Assembly: GCA_027886175.1 (NCBI GenBank)
Contig: JAJNNQ010000075.1
Coordinates: 7,481,001-7,545,000 of the forward strand
Direction of reading: 5' to 3'
DNA length: 64,000 nucleotides
Origin: Phylloscopus collybita
Taxonomy: Eukaryota; Chordata; Aves; Passeriformes; Phylloscopidae
Of the stretch, positions 54,601 through 58,587 are shown in pieces. A program made the translations under genes and the position numbers. Every line of letters begins with the position of its first letter. Position 1 is the first letter of the stretch. The notes beneath the pieces are model-generated. The model did no database searches. It saw only the letters and a list, made by a program, of their open reading frames with translations, and was not told where the DNA came from.

Positions 54601-55004
54601 TCTCCAAGTAGATGTGATTGAGGAACTTCACAATCCTGCACCTTTTCTTACCTATGCTCCTTCTCTAGCCTTTGAGAATATGTTTTCTTTCCACCAGAAT
54701 CCAGGTGTATAAACTCAGGTAAGCCTAACCACTTAAAGATCCTTATAGTTTAGTATTTAACCAGGAGCCCAGCCTTAGCTTGCACAGCACACAATAACCA
54801 GCTAAGTTTACAGCATGCAAGATTCCAGATCATTATATCCTCCATCAGGACAACACACAGAGCAGCACAAAGATCAGTCACCCTCGGACACAGGCTGAGG
54901 AAAAGGAGAAGTGTACTTACCAAAGGACAAGTGTACTTACCAAATATATTGGCTGTTGCTATGCTAATAAAGCAACAGAGGGTGCAAAATGGGATGGAGC
55001 CCAT
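1670..55004 (-). CDS. TG: Thyroglobulin gene, 5' two thirds, 29 exons (partial at 3' end)
   Basis: Thyroglobulin is secreted into the thyroid follicle, iodinated by thyroid peroxidase, and later proteolysed to release T4 and T3. Joining 29 minus-strand exons at GT/AG sites gives an open frame of 5,533 nt without a stop. Exon order and protein agree with vertebrate thyroglobulin as I remember it: signal peptide, type-1 repeats 1-10, hinge, type-2 repeats, type-1 repeat 11, start of type-3 repeats. Human TG has about 2,768 residues, so roughly 900 residues including the ChEL domain lie beyond the left edge. Exon numbers are my own count from the 5' end. The large 1,059-nt exon 9 and 588-nt exon 10 match the two large exons of mammalian TG. 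No frameshift or nonsense codon was found. Confidence 0.97.
1751..3046. other. Introns 27 and 28, nothing recognised
   Basis: The two introns on either side of exon 28 (2451-2516) hold no repeat or gene that I recognise; the sequence is AT-rich and unremarkable. Confidence 0.6.
2451..2516 (-). CDS. TG: TG exon 28: short type-3 linker exon
   Basis: This 66-nt exon encodes residues 1796-1817: [20 protein letters not shown]. It aligns with human TPLEGTQDTFTNFQQVYLW. NFT is a sequon. It is too short for a simple ORF scan and was found by the conserved FxxFQxxYLW motif plus acceptor ctttattag and donor GTAAGCTAT. Confidence 0.9.
3047..3211 (-). CDS. TG: TG exon 27: type-3 repeat
   Basis: It encodes residues 1741-1795: [40 protein letters not shown] and GQVFSG. 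It aligns with human AIICGLLSSPSVLLCNVKDW and CPGVTYDQESHQVILRLGDQEF. The acceptor is cctgcccctag and the donor GTATGTCAG. Confidence 0.95.
3344..3390. repeat. (CCAA)n / A-rich simple repeat
   Basis: Tandem CCAA units grade into an A/C-only tail. Confidence 0.9.
3594..3618. repeat. (AAAC)n microsatellite
   Basis: Perfect AAAC units followed by an A run. Confidence 0.85.
4229..4320 (-). mobile_element. CR1 LINE 3' fragment
   Basis: It contains the reverse of the CR1 3' end: a CATAGAAT-type start, GTTGGAAGAAA, then ATCATCAAGTCCAACTCCTG. The orientation is minus. Confidence 0.75.
4772..4950 (-). mobile_element. CR1 LINE 3' fragment
   Basis: GTTGAGTTGGAAGAGACTCA, then ATCACTGAGCCCAGTTCCTG, followed by diverged CR1 3' sequence. 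Same orientation as the copy 450 bp to the left. Confidence 0.7.
5143..5340 (-). CDS. TG: TG exon 26: type-3 repeat
   Basis: It encodes residues 1675-1740: [40 protein letters not shown] and SQLLLDGG. It matches human RFEPTGFQNMLSGLY and CLLACDRDLCCDGFVLTQ. The CxxxCxxxxCC pattern is the type-3 signature. Acceptor gtctacccag; the donor GTACTGCCT is again weak. The exon is GC-richer than its surroundings. Confidence 0.95.
5341..6410. other. Intron 25
   Basis: AT-rich; the only repeat is the AAAT microsatellite at 6023-6054. Confidence 0.65.
6023..6054. repeat. (AAAT)n microsatellite
   Basis: AATA units with one G interruption. Confidence 0.9.
6411..6519 (-). CDS. TG: TG exon 25: type-3 repeat
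   Basis: It encodes residues 1639-1674: [20 protein letters not shown] and [16 protein letters not shown]. It aligns with human ALGNSKATSFGSLRCQVKV and VYLKK. The acceptor tttctgtctcag is good, but the donor GTACCAGATG is weak. Confidence 0.91.
6520..8969. other. Introns 23 and 24, nothing recognised apart from exon 24
   Basis: The flanks of exon 24 (7161-7276) show no clear transposable element. A plus-strand frame at 7761-8162 has no recognisable protein and lies in intron 23. Confidence 0.55.
7161..7276 (-). CDS. TG: TG exon 24: type-3 repeat
   Basis: It encodes residues 1600-1638: [38 protein letters not shown]. The cysteine spacing matches human CTEDEACSFFTVSTTEPEISC. NCT is a sequon. 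The exon ends in phase 0. Acceptor tcctgttgttcag, donor GTGAGAATG. Confidence 0.93.
8970..9092 (-). CDS. TG: TG exon 23: start of type-3 repeat region
   Basis: It encodes residues 1559-1599: [36 protein letters not shown] and FQCIS. The opening aligns with human VLRKFEKVPESKVIFD; the rest diverges but keeps the terminal QC. Acceptor gtctttttttag, donor GTGAGAAAAC. The preceding intron is 4.2 kb and carries an LTR. Confidence 0.92.
10353..10359 (+). promoter_or_regulatory. TATA box inside the solo LTR
   Basis: TATAAAA lies 109 bp before the LTR polyadenylation signal and downstream of four CCAAT motifs, as expected for an LTR promoter. Confidence 0.7.
10468..10473 (+). terminator. Polyadenylation signal inside the solo LTR
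   Basis: AATAAA, 60 bp before the LTR end, defines the R region. Confidence 0.7.
11623..11690 (-). mobile_element. CR1 LINE 3' fragment
   Basis: ACAGAATCATAGAACGGAAT, GGTTGGAAAGGACCTTCAAG and ATCACCTAGTCCCAACC are close to the CR1 3' consensus in reverse, so this is a fairly young copy. Confidence 0.85.
12110..12225 (+). mobile_element. CR1 LINE 3' fragment
   Basis: The end reads GATGGTCTTTATGGTCCCTT, CCAGCACAAACCATTCTGTG, ACTCTATGA, the CR1 3' terminus in the plus orientation. Confidence 0.85.
13334..13504 (-). CDS. TG: TG exon 22: type-1 repeat 11
   Basis: It encodes residues 1502-1558: [51 protein letters not shown] and DEQCL. It corresponds to human CVTDCQRNEAGLQCDQNGQYRASQ. This isolated repeat lacks the full CWCV core (FCVD here and in human) and is the type-1B form. 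Acceptor gtcccag, donor GTAAGTGGG. Confidence 0.95.
13564..13810 (-). mobile_element. CR1 LINE 3' fragment
   Basis: It starts CACAGAATTCAGAGGCTGGA and runs through the reverse of CR1 ORF2 tail: CTCCACAACCTCCCTGGGCA, ACCTGACCCAGTGCTTGG. Confidence 0.85.
14945..14964. repeat. (AAT)n microsatellite
   Basis: About six AAT units, about 60 bp past the exon 21 donor. Confidence 0.85.
15025..15174 (-). CDS. TG: TG exon 21: type-2 cysteine-rich repeats
   Basis: It encodes residues 1452-1501: [40 protein letters not shown] and GAISADHC. It holds the three short CxxC-type repeats (human 1456-1503), resembling TNFR/EGF-like GSY...C..CP units. The exon is phase 1-1. Acceptor tctccttgcag, donor GTAAGTTGA. 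Confidence 0.96.
15290..15321. repeat. (TA)n microsatellite
   Basis: About 16 uninterrupted TA units, 116 bp upstream of the exon 21 acceptor on the TG strand. Confidence 0.95.
19000..19036. repeat. Poly(A) tract, 37 bases
   Basis: A pure A run on the plus strand. It could be the tail of a retroposed sequence to its left, but I found no flanking duplication. Confidence 0.9.
19829..20053 (-). CDS. TG: TG exon 20: end of hinge region
   Basis: It encodes residues 1377-1451: [54 protein letters not shown] and NSQGCG. It aligns with human ERALVGKDLLGRFTDLIQSG and FQLHLDSKTFPAET. Acceptor ttccctctttag, donor GTATGTCTC. Confidence 0.94.
20605..20818 (+). mobile_element. CR1 LINE 3' fragment
   Basis: It reads AAGGAAGAAGTTTTTACAGT, then GATGCCCCACCCCTGGACAT, and ends with GGTCTCTTCCAAGACAAACC, the plus-orientation CR1 tail. 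Confidence 0.85.
21073..21655 (-). mobile_element. CR1 LINE, longest copy, with ORF2 C-terminal remnant
   Basis: Its 3' end (minus strand) is the reverse of CACAGAATCACTAAGTTTGG. The minus-strand frame 21331-21573 still reads [20 protein letters not shown] and [20 protein letters not shown], the C-terminal end of the CR1 reverse transcriptase. The element is 5'-truncated, as most CR1 copies are. Confidence 0.95.
22247..22403 (-). CDS. TG: TG exon 19: hinge region
   Basis: It encodes residues 1325-1376: [40 protein letters not shown] and [12 protein letters not shown]. It aligns closely with human [28 protein letters not shown] is a sequon. The acceptor is tctgaattgaag, lacking a good pyrimidine tract. 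Donor GTAATTTTTC. Confidence 0.94.
22404..22925. other. Intron 18
   Basis: Only the TTA microsatellite at 22797-22838 stands out. Confidence 0.65.
22797..22838. repeat. (TTA)n microsatellite
   Basis: About 14 perfect TTA units; it is likely polymorphic. Confidence 0.95.
22926..23080 (-). CDS. TG: TG exon 18: hinge region with conserved SDY tyrosine
   Basis: It encodes residues 1273-1324, with [36 protein letters not shown] and CHLQ. The Tyr in SSDY is residue 1300 and corresponds to human Tyr1310 (SADY), a reported hormonogenic site. It ends in phase 0. Acceptor catttttag, donor GTAATTTAA. Confidence 0.95.
23081..25328. other. Intron 17
   Basis: It contains the GATCA array next to the exon 17 donor and a GC-richer stretch (23815-24130) with a plus-strand frame of 118 codons that matches nothing I know. 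No transposable element recognised. Confidence 0.55.
25276..25321. repeat. Degenerate (CAGAT/GATCA)n array
   Basis: Imperfect 5- to 10-bp units (CAGATCA, CAGGTCA, CAGATGA) begin within ten bases of the exon 17 donor on the TG strand. Confidence 0.8.
25329..25538 (-). CDS. TG: TG exon 17: start of hinge region
   Basis: It encodes residues 1203-1272: [49 protein letters not shown] and LLQACQ. It corresponds to human CPLPFNASEVVGGTILCE through RACQ. The region follows the last of the N-terminal type-1 repeats and has paired cysteines but no CWCV core. Donor GTATGTCTGG; a GATCA-type repeat begins right after it. Confidence 0.95.
25999..26018. repeat. (TA)n microsatellite
   Basis: About ten TA units. 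Confidence 0.9.
28236..28345 (-). mobile_element. CR1 LINE 3' fragment
   Basis: TAGAACCATTAAGTTTGGAA and ATCATTGAGTCCAGCTATTA, then CCACTAAGCCAAGTCCTCAA, match the reverse CR1 end. Confidence 0.8.
29245..29445 (-). CDS. TG: TG exon 16: type-1 repeat 10
   Basis: It encodes residues 1136-1202, a whole repeat in one phase 1-1 exon: [57 protein letters not shown] and PEC. It aligns well with human repeat 10 ([27 protein letters not shown]). Acceptor ctctttgaag, donor GTGAGTCCC. Confidence 0.96.
30106..30220 (-). CDS. TG: TG exon 15: end of type-1 repeat 9
   Basis: It encodes residues 1098-1135: [20 protein letters not shown] then [11 protein letters not shown] and NPEC. The first Cys of the CWCV core is replaced by Thr (TWCV), exactly as in human GTWCVDP, so the loss is ancestral and not a bird defect. 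Acceptor ttctttgcag, donor GTGAGTAAT. Confidence 0.94.
30399..30460 (-). mobile_element. CR1 LINE 3' fragment, short
   Basis: GAATCATTTACATTGGAAAA, GACTCCTAAGATCACTGAGT, CTAACCATTAAGCAG. Confidence 0.7.
30515..30645 (+). mobile_element. CR1 LINE 3' fragment
   Basis: AGATGTGGTGCTTAAAGATG, GGACTTGATCTTTGCAGTCT, TTTCCAACCTAAATGATG, then GTGATTCTATATG. Confidence 0.8.
31096..31208 (-). CDS. TG: TG exon 14: type-1 repeat 9, first part
   Basis: It encodes residues 1060-1097: [20 protein letters not shown] and [11 protein letters not shown]. It aligns with human CPTTCEKSRTSGLLSSWKQ and KDLFVPACLE. It is one of only three exons here ending in phase 0. The donor is GTGATTTAA, a weak match to consensus. 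Acceptor ctctgacag. Confidence 0.92.
31209..31671. other. Intron 13
   Basis: 463 bp with one CR1 fragment (31350-31450); the remainder is AT-rich. Confidence 0.65.
31350..31450 (-). mobile_element. CR1 LINE 3' fragment
   Basis: AAACCACAGAATGGCTGAGG, ATGGAAGGCACCTCTGGAGA, then CTCTGGCAGGGCCACC. Confidence 0.8.
31672..31749 (-). CDS. TG: TG exon 13: end of type-1 repeat 8
   Basis: A 78-nt exon encoding residues 1034-1059: [20 protein letters not shown] followed by AELPKC. It supplies the CWCV core missing from exon 12. The donor is GTCAGTTGG, chosen over the next GT because it keeps phase 1 and makes a Cys codon with exon 14. Acceptor tctgggcag. Confidence 0.92.
31975..32200 (-). mobile_element. 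CR1 LINE internal fragment
   Basis: It reads CATCATCCACAAACTTGCTG, GAGGGTGTGCTCCACCTCAT, and CCAGCCCCTGGATCAACCCC, typical of reversed CR1 ORF2 sequence. Confidence 0.75.
32242..32333. repeat. (TTTG)n / (TTG)n simple repeat
   Basis: Perfect TTTG units followed by interrupted T/G sequence and five TTG units. On the TG strand it is an A/C tract shortly after the exon 12 donor. Confidence 0.9.
32369..32506 (-). CDS. TG: TG exon 12: type-1 repeat 8, middle part
   Basis: It encodes residues 988-1033, with [38 protein letters not shown] and YESTG. It aligns with human SFYQRRRFSPDDSAGASA and YMPQCDAFGSWEPVQC. The acceptor is cttttatag, with a poor pyrimidine tract. The donor is GTGAGCAAT. A TTTG/AAAC simple repeat starts about 35 bp past the donor. 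Confidence 0.93.
32507..34228. other. Introns 10 and 11
   Basis: The 347-bp intron 11 and the 1.1-kb intron 10, either side of exon 11, show no repeat or gene that I recognise. Confidence 0.55.
32854..33096 (-). CDS. TG: TG exon 11: type-1 repeat 8, first part
   Basis: It encodes residues 907-987: [40 protein letters not shown] and LQLAAWS. It aligns with human CEEAKLRVLQFIRETEEI and FPLGESFLVAKGIRL. NGS is a sequon. The donor was placed at GTGGGTGG to keep phase 1 with exon 12; an alternative GT three codons earlier would not. Acceptor ttttttatacag. Confidence 0.92.
34229..34816 (-). CDS. TG: TG exon 10: type-1 repeat 7 with large insertion
   Basis: This 588-nt exon encodes residues 711-906. 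It opens [20 protein letters not shown], continues with [26 protein letters not shown], then a long insertion containing [19 protein letters not shown] and [14 protein letters not shown], and closes with [18 protein letters not shown]. The insertion between VQC and CWCV is characteristic of repeat 7 in all thyroglobulins. One NLT sequon is present. Acceptor tcttttcccag, donor GTAAGTAA. Confidence 0.97.
34817..36385. other. Intron 9
   Basis: Two open frames stand out: a plus-strand frame of 176 codons (35242-35772) and a minus-strand cysteine-rich frame (36001-36285). Neither has support as a gene; both are discussed as findings. Confidence 0.5.
36386..37444 (-). CDS. TG: TG exon 9: linker plus type-1 repeats 5 and 6
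   Basis: This 1,059-nt exon encodes residues 358-710. The first two thirds are the spacer between repeats 4 and 5, with [47 protein letters not shown], and [19 protein letters not shown] (an NFT sequon). Repeat 5 has VPTC, VQC and [18 protein letters not shown]. Repeat 6 has [24 protein letters not shown] and [13 protein letters not shown]. Cores are CWCL and CFCV. Human exon 9 is similar in size and content. Donor GTAAGTCTC, acceptor ctctag, phase 1-1. Confidence 0.97.
39437..39560 (-). mobile_element. CR1 LINE 3' fragment
   Basis: CACAGAATCGTTAAGGCTGG, AAAAGATCTGCAAGGTTACT, GAGTCCAATCATTAACCCAG, CACTGCCAGGCCCAGCACTA. Confidence 0.85.
40322..40526. repeat. A/C-only tract ending in 48 A bases
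   Basis: About 200 bp with almost no G or T on the plus strand: CAAA and CCAAA units, a C run, CA repeats, then pure A from 40479 to 40526. Confidence 0.9.
40860..41516 (+). mobile_element. Possible LTR, 5' limit uncertain
   Basis: TATAAAA at 41318-41324 is followed 136 bp later by AATAAA at 41454-41459 and a CA-type end near 41516, the spacing of an LTR. I could not find matching inverted ends or a target duplication, so the left limit is approximate. Confidence 0.3.
41666..42293 (+). mobile_element. LTR of an endogenous retrovirus, next to TG exon 8
   Basis: It begins TGTTATGGG and ends TTTATAACA, giving perfect TGTTAT/ATAACA inverted ends over 628 bp. A TATAAAA box at 42077-42083 and an AATAAA signal at 42245-42250 lie in LTR order. 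No target duplication is evident (CTTGC versus AACAG), so the copy may be old or rearranged. It is antisense to TG, and its right end stops 21 bp short of exon 8. Confidence 0.8.
42315..42500 (-). CDS. TG: TG exon 8: type-1 repeat 4, extremely CpG-rich
   Basis: It encodes residues 296-357, a single-exon type-1 repeat: [49 protein letters not shown] and PPAC. It matches human repeat 4 (CPTKCEVERF through CWCVDAQGKEMHGTRQQGEPP). The 186 bp hold about 27 CpG dinucleotides by my count, and codons end mostly in G or C, unlike the other exons. Amino acids have drifted toward Ala, Arg, Gly and Pro. Acceptor ctccccgcag, donor GTACGTATC. An LTR begins 21 bp past the exon end. Confidence 0.95.
42579..42607. 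repeat. Poly(A) tract, 29 bases
   Basis: Pure A on the plus strand, about 80 bp before the exon 8 acceptor on the TG strand, where it reads as poly(T). Confidence 0.95.
43499..43705. repeat. A/C-only low-complexity tract
   Basis: Just over 200 bp composed nearly entirely of A and C on the plus strand. A second, shorter one follows at 43787-43840. Confidence 0.9.
45474..45617 (-). CDS. TG: TG exon 7: type-1 repeat 3 insertion and end
   Basis: It encodes residues 248-295, with [34 protein letters not shown] and SGKFRC. It aligns with human LELLLDEIYDTIF and [13 protein letters not shown]. The middle of the exon is CpG-richer than the neighbouring introns, a milder version of what exon 8 shows. 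Acceptor cttccccag, donor GTAAGTAGC, phase 1 at both ends. Confidence 0.95.
45618..46703. other. Intron 6
   Basis: Mostly unique AT-rich sequence with one short CR1 end at 46258-46323. Confidence 0.6.
46258..46323 (+). mobile_element. CR1 LINE 3' fragment, short
   Basis: GAGGTTGGACTAGATGTTCT, TTAAAGGTCCTTTCCAAGCC, then AATTCCAAGATTCT, the plus-orientation CR1 terminus. Confidence 0.9.
46704..46810 (-). CDS. TG: TG exon 6: type-1 repeat 3, middle part
   Basis: It encodes residues 212-247, with [20 protein letters not shown] and then [13 protein letters not shown]. The repeat core is CYCV in place of CWCV; human has CHCA at this point. It is flanked by a pyrimidine-rich acceptor (tttttcttccag) and donor GTAAGTGCC. 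The intron before it is about 4.4 kb, one of the longer ones in the window. Confidence 0.95.
46811..51255. other. Intron 5
   Basis: 4.4 kb holding one sizeable CR1 copy (48003-48430), an A run near 50343 and a T run near 51049. No gene recognised. Confidence 0.6.
48003..48430 (-). mobile_element. CR1 LINE 3' fragment
   Basis: ATCATAGAACATTCTGGGCT, GGAAGGAACCTTAAAGACTG, TCCAGTCCCAACCCTCC, through CACAGGAAAGAATTTCTTCC and CTTCTCTTCTCCAGAGTGGA. It is one of the longer copies here. Confidence 0.9.
51256..51415 (-). CDS. TG: TG exon 5: type-1 repeat 3, first part
   Basis: It encodes residues 159-211, with [40 protein letters not shown] and DLVHSYNR. It corresponds to human residues near 161-213. 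The VQC segment is followed by the long insertion typical of repeat 3, and NTT is a glycosylation sequon. Acceptor cctcattag, donor GTAAGAGC. The exon ends in phase 2. Confidence 0.95.
51631..51834 (-). CDS. TG: TG exon 4: type-1 repeat 2 with donor tyrosine
   Basis: It encodes residues 91-158, a complete type-1 repeat in one phase 1-1 exon: [10 protein letters not shown], then YIPQC, VQC and [16 protein letters not shown]. The Tyr in EIYGTR is residue 148, or mature Tyr130 after an 18-residue signal. That is the established iodotyrosine donor for site A in human TG. One NSS sequon is present. Acceptor tatttcag, donor GTAAGTAAAA. Confidence 0.97.
51835..52292. other. Intron 3, nothing recognised
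   Basis: 458 bp of unique sequence between exons 3 and 4. Confidence 0.6.
52293..52390 (-). CDS. TG: TG exon 3: second half of type-1 repeat 1
   Basis: It encodes residues 58-90, with [18 protein letters not shown] and then EVPGSKQNG. The CWCV core and the following VPG turn are diagnostic of thyroglobulin type-1 repeats. The acceptor is tcttcttcag and the donor GTAAGTAAAA. The exon ends in phase 1 in a Cys codon completed by exon 4. Confidence 0.95.
52391..53261. other. Intron 2
   Basis: No repeat recognised. A minus-strand frame of 142 codons (52666-53094) lies inside it and is discussed as a finding. Confidence 0.55.
53262..53370 (-). CDS. TG: TG exon 2: hormonogenic Tyr5 and first half of type-1 repeat 1
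   Basis: It encodes residues 22-57, beginning [20 protein letters not shown] and containing [12 protein letters not shown]. The Tyr at residue 23 is mature Tyr5, the main hormone-forming acceptor in thyroglobulins. The CELQ and VPQC motifs are the first cysteines of type-1 repeat 1. The acceptor is ctgttttcag and the donor GTAACT. The exon ends in phase 2, splitting the repeat inside its VQC segment. Confidence 0.95.
53371..54940. other. Intron 1
   Basis: Unique AT-rich sequence apart from the 20-bp donor duplication at its start. The first intron often holds regulatory elements, but none can be named here. Confidence 0.55.
54911..54943 (-). repeat. 20-bp tandem duplication containing the exon 1 splice donor
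   Basis: The plus-strand string gtgtacttaccaaa occurs at 54911 and again at 54931. On the TG strand this gives two copies of TTTG followed by GTAAGTACACTT, 20 nt apart. The first copy is the exon 1 donor. Use of the second would add 20 nt and shift the frame. Confidence 0.9.
54941..55004 (-). CDS. TG: TG exon 1: signal peptide and mature N terminus
   Basis: It encodes residues 1-21, [18 protein letters not shown] followed by NIF, and ends one base into a codon before GTAAGTAC. The hydrophobic stretch with Ala at the -1 position predicts an 18-residue signal peptide. Cleavage gives the mature start NIFEYQ, identical to the human mature N terminus. The chosen ATG has A at -3 and G at +4. Another in-frame ATG lies 21 nt upstream at 55025, adding seven residues. 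I prefer the downstream start because its signal length matches the human one of 19 residues. The donor is duplicated 20 bp downstream. Confidence 0.92.
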
Positions 55005-55071
55005 CTTGCAATGGGAGAGCCCCATCTCCTGTCTGTGAGGCAGCTCTGTGCACCCCACAGAGTCTTTGCTG

Positions 55072-55083
55072 CCCTTTTGTAGT
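55072..55083 (-). promoter_or_regulatory. TG: TATA-like box of the TG promoter
   Basis: On the minus strand the stretch reads ACTACAAAAGGG, a TATA-box variant about 70 bp upstream of the predicted start codon. With the usual spacing of 25-30 bp, transcription would begin near 55048, leaving a 5' UTR of a few dozen bases. A short leader and a TATA-type promoter are known for mammalian TG. I looked for NKX2-1 and PAX8 sites further upstream and found nothing clear enough to mark. Confidence 0.4.
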
Positions 55084-57540
55084 GCCCATCCCAGGGATGG
55101 GTTCACTTCTGTGCTGCTGGCTGCACACAGAATTGGGTGAGTGACGCACACGATGCTTTTGAGCAATCTGCAAGAGGCTCCTTCAGCTGGAACTGCCTTC
55201 CTGGCTCCCCTCAGCCAGCTCTCATCCCTGCTCCAGGGAGCACAACTGAGCCAAGCAGCAGCAGGCACAGTGGGTGGCAGGGGGGGGTCAGTTATTCCAA
55301 CAAGTAAATTGAGCACATTGGTGTGACCCCGTACAGAGCTCTGCCTCTCACCTGCCCCAGGGTGCAGCCAGGCTCTATCTTCCCAGTGGAATTTCACATT
55401 TTTGTATTCCCAGAGAGCTGAGCCTGCTGAGGGACAAACCAGAGTAAGATCTCTGGGCGCTGCACATTAGGAGTGAATATAACTCACAATGTGGTTATTT
55501 GCTAAGTGAAAAACAGGGTGGATGCACCTCACTGGCTAAAGTGAATTGAGGATCAGAGTCAATTACATTCCATCTTTTGCTTTCACTCCCACTTGAACCA
55601 TGCACTTTAACACAGACAAATATCTGACAGGCACAGCTTCATTTCTTGGGCTTCATCCTCCAGCTGTAATATTGGTATGACCATGAAACTTCTTAAGTTA
55701 ACCATTTTGGAACTAATTACATGCAAGATCCTCAACATAAAACATATGATAAATATTATTTTCTTGGTTTCAGATTTTCACTTGTTAACTGGCCACCTCT
55801 TGTAACTGTGAGTCAGCATTTACTTGCAGGAATTATGAGAACTCAGCCTCACTTGTACAAAGGTGGTTGGACAAATAAGCCCCAAATAATTACCTAAACA
55901 ATAACAGTACATGTTTGAAGCTGGATTTAACTTGATTTCAGGAAAAAGTGAGAGCAGCACTCTTGTTTGAGATTCATGGGTACCAGACAGCCTAGAAACA
56001 ATTCTGCTGATACTCTCCCACAGACTAAGATATGACAGCAGTGATCCAAACATCCTTCTGTGCTGGCTGTAGACCACTGGCATACCATGGTGTTTGATGG
56101 ATATGGTAAATATGATCTCCAAGAACAGCACAAGCTTGCTTTAGCATGACTAGGCTTTTAAAAATGAGTGGGACTGTATTTGGAATTTACTTTCAAGTAA
56201 CCTATTCTGGACTTGAGCAAAGTCAACAATCTACAGAAAGATCAAGCTGGGAAAAAATGAAGAACACATCCAGCGTAGATGACAGACCCCAAAAAAAGCA
56301 ACCTTTAGAGGCATAAAGGTGACAAATCCTATAACAGCCCTGATCAAGCAGGCACAAAAAGAAACTGAATTTCTGGATTAGCATAGCATTTGTAGGGAAA
56401 CATCCATGCAGAATGAAAGAATCTGACTCAATTTAGCACCAGCATGGCTAAATCATTAAAGAAGAAAAGTTTGACCATAACATGTATTTCTGACCTAGGG
56501 GCACTTCAAGAGCCTCAGGTTTGTGTCTGAGCCCAGCACAGTGGGGCAGACACAGGACAGAACAAGAGAGAACCCAGCCCAGTGCCACACACAGGCTCTG
56601 CAGGGGCAGCTGGCTTGGTGCTTGCAGGTACTGTGATGTCTCCAAGCCAATGAAACATCTCCAGAGTGTGTTGGGGGTCTGTGTGTGATACTGATTTGGT
56701 CCAATTTTCTGAAGTTATTAGAAAAGTGTCATTCAGGTTCCTTGCACACCAAAGGGGAGAGGAGCTTATTAAGGTCGCTACTCGCTTTCCTTCTTTACCC
56801 TTTGCTATAAAAGGCTGATAATTGGGTAAGGCAGGCAGGAAAGCACAAAGTATCAAAGGGCTATTATTATCAAAAAGAAGCACAAACCCATAATATCTTC
56901 ATATTGCTGATTCCCAAGATGATGTTTATTTCCTTCAGAAACACTCAAAAAACAACCTACGAGCTATTCAAGTTGGGAAGAACAGCCAAGTCTTAAAAGT
57001 CTCTTAAAAAACTAAGTGAGAAAAGGAGTTCTGGCAATTGGCATCACTCAAACCACTTCTAGATGTGCGTCAAACCAAGGTGGGCATCTTGGTACATGCA
57101 CGTTCAAGGGGATGCAAGAGCCCGTGGATTAAAAAGAAAAAAAAAAAAGTTATTTACAAAGCAATGTGTGGAATTCACATTCATCAGAGAAAAAGAGGCA
57201 CTTGTCTATCTACGGCTGGTCAAATATAAAGTAAGAAACATTTGCATAACCTTCAGTGAAGGGACAATGGTATTGATCTCTATTTTTAGTACCTGAGAAA
57301 AGATGGAGTAAGATCCTAAATTAGCTCATCAATGAAGAGCAGAAAAGGAGGAAGTGGAAAAGGTCTCTGTGGCCAATACAGCCTTAAAACTATCATGTCT
57401 TCAAAATCACGGCTCTAGTACTGGAAATGAGGGGTTGTTTTGTTGTACCTACTGGCAAAAGCTACTCAATCAGCACTACGAATTACAACTGTTGGGGGAA
57501 AGGCAAAGGTCAGTGAGATGAGACACTGAAATCACAAACC

Positions 57541-58522
57541 TCAAAGAAGAAGACGACATTTATTCATTGTTCCAGTTTTGCATACACTTTCTTAGCAGAA
57601 GAGACAGTTTGTGCAACTGCAATTTTACATACTGAAAGGCCCAGGGATAAATGATTCCTGTATATAAATACACAGACACCTGTACCCACAGAAAAGTTAC
57701 TCTTACCCCAATAAAATCTGAGCCTGAGAAGTCAAACTTAGTTTAAAAAAAGAACTGGAGGGAGCTTCGCAAATGAAGCAGTAAACTGGAAGCAAAAATT
57801 TTAAGAAGTGAAGACGTGAAATTATGCTTACATGAATCAGTTCATTCATTTCAAACAATAAATTGTTTCTCTGTGTTAAATAAAGCACCAATGTTGGACA
57901 ACCCTCTCACATATTTTAAGAAAGCTACATAAAAAAGGTTAACACCATTTGTTACACTTACAGACAGAGAACTAAGGTTTACATTCAGCACATTTCTTTC
58001 CAAGACCTTGGGAAGCACTTATCTCTACCATCTCTGATTAAGACCTCATGTGATGCAAAATTAAAAGATGACAAGATGACAGCCCCAGATAATACACTTT
58101 TCAGTGTATGCTCTTTATACATGACATGTTCTTCAAATTAAAAGAATTATAGAGAAGTTTCATTTTCATGCTAAACTTGGCTAGATCAGAAAAGTGAGCA
58201 CAGGACTTTTCAAATTTTAAATTATAACTTAGCATTTGGCAAAGTGCCTTTGGTGACAAGAGATCCTAAAGAAGCCCATGTAAGAATATCTGAATTTGCA
58301 TTTGTCCCTGCAGGAATTGACAATTTATAAGACAAATATTTTTTTTTCTTACTTTTTCATTGAAAATAACAGAGTTTTCCTTTATCCAATGGTACTACAG
58401 TGATTCCAGGTAGAAAAATAGGTATTCTATTCTCACAACACCTGGGATGCAGATTGGATTGAAACCCCAAGCAGGAGCCAGGTCTGCAAAGGATTTGCAA
58501 CTTGAATCAGTTCAGTATTTGA

Positions 58523-58587
<65 letters not shown>

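Noticed and set aside
54750..55397. 215-codon minus-strand frame running through TG exon 1
   Set aside because: It continues through the promoter and past the exon 1 donor; only the 54941-55004 part (possibly from 55025) is coding, as shown by homology and the splice site.
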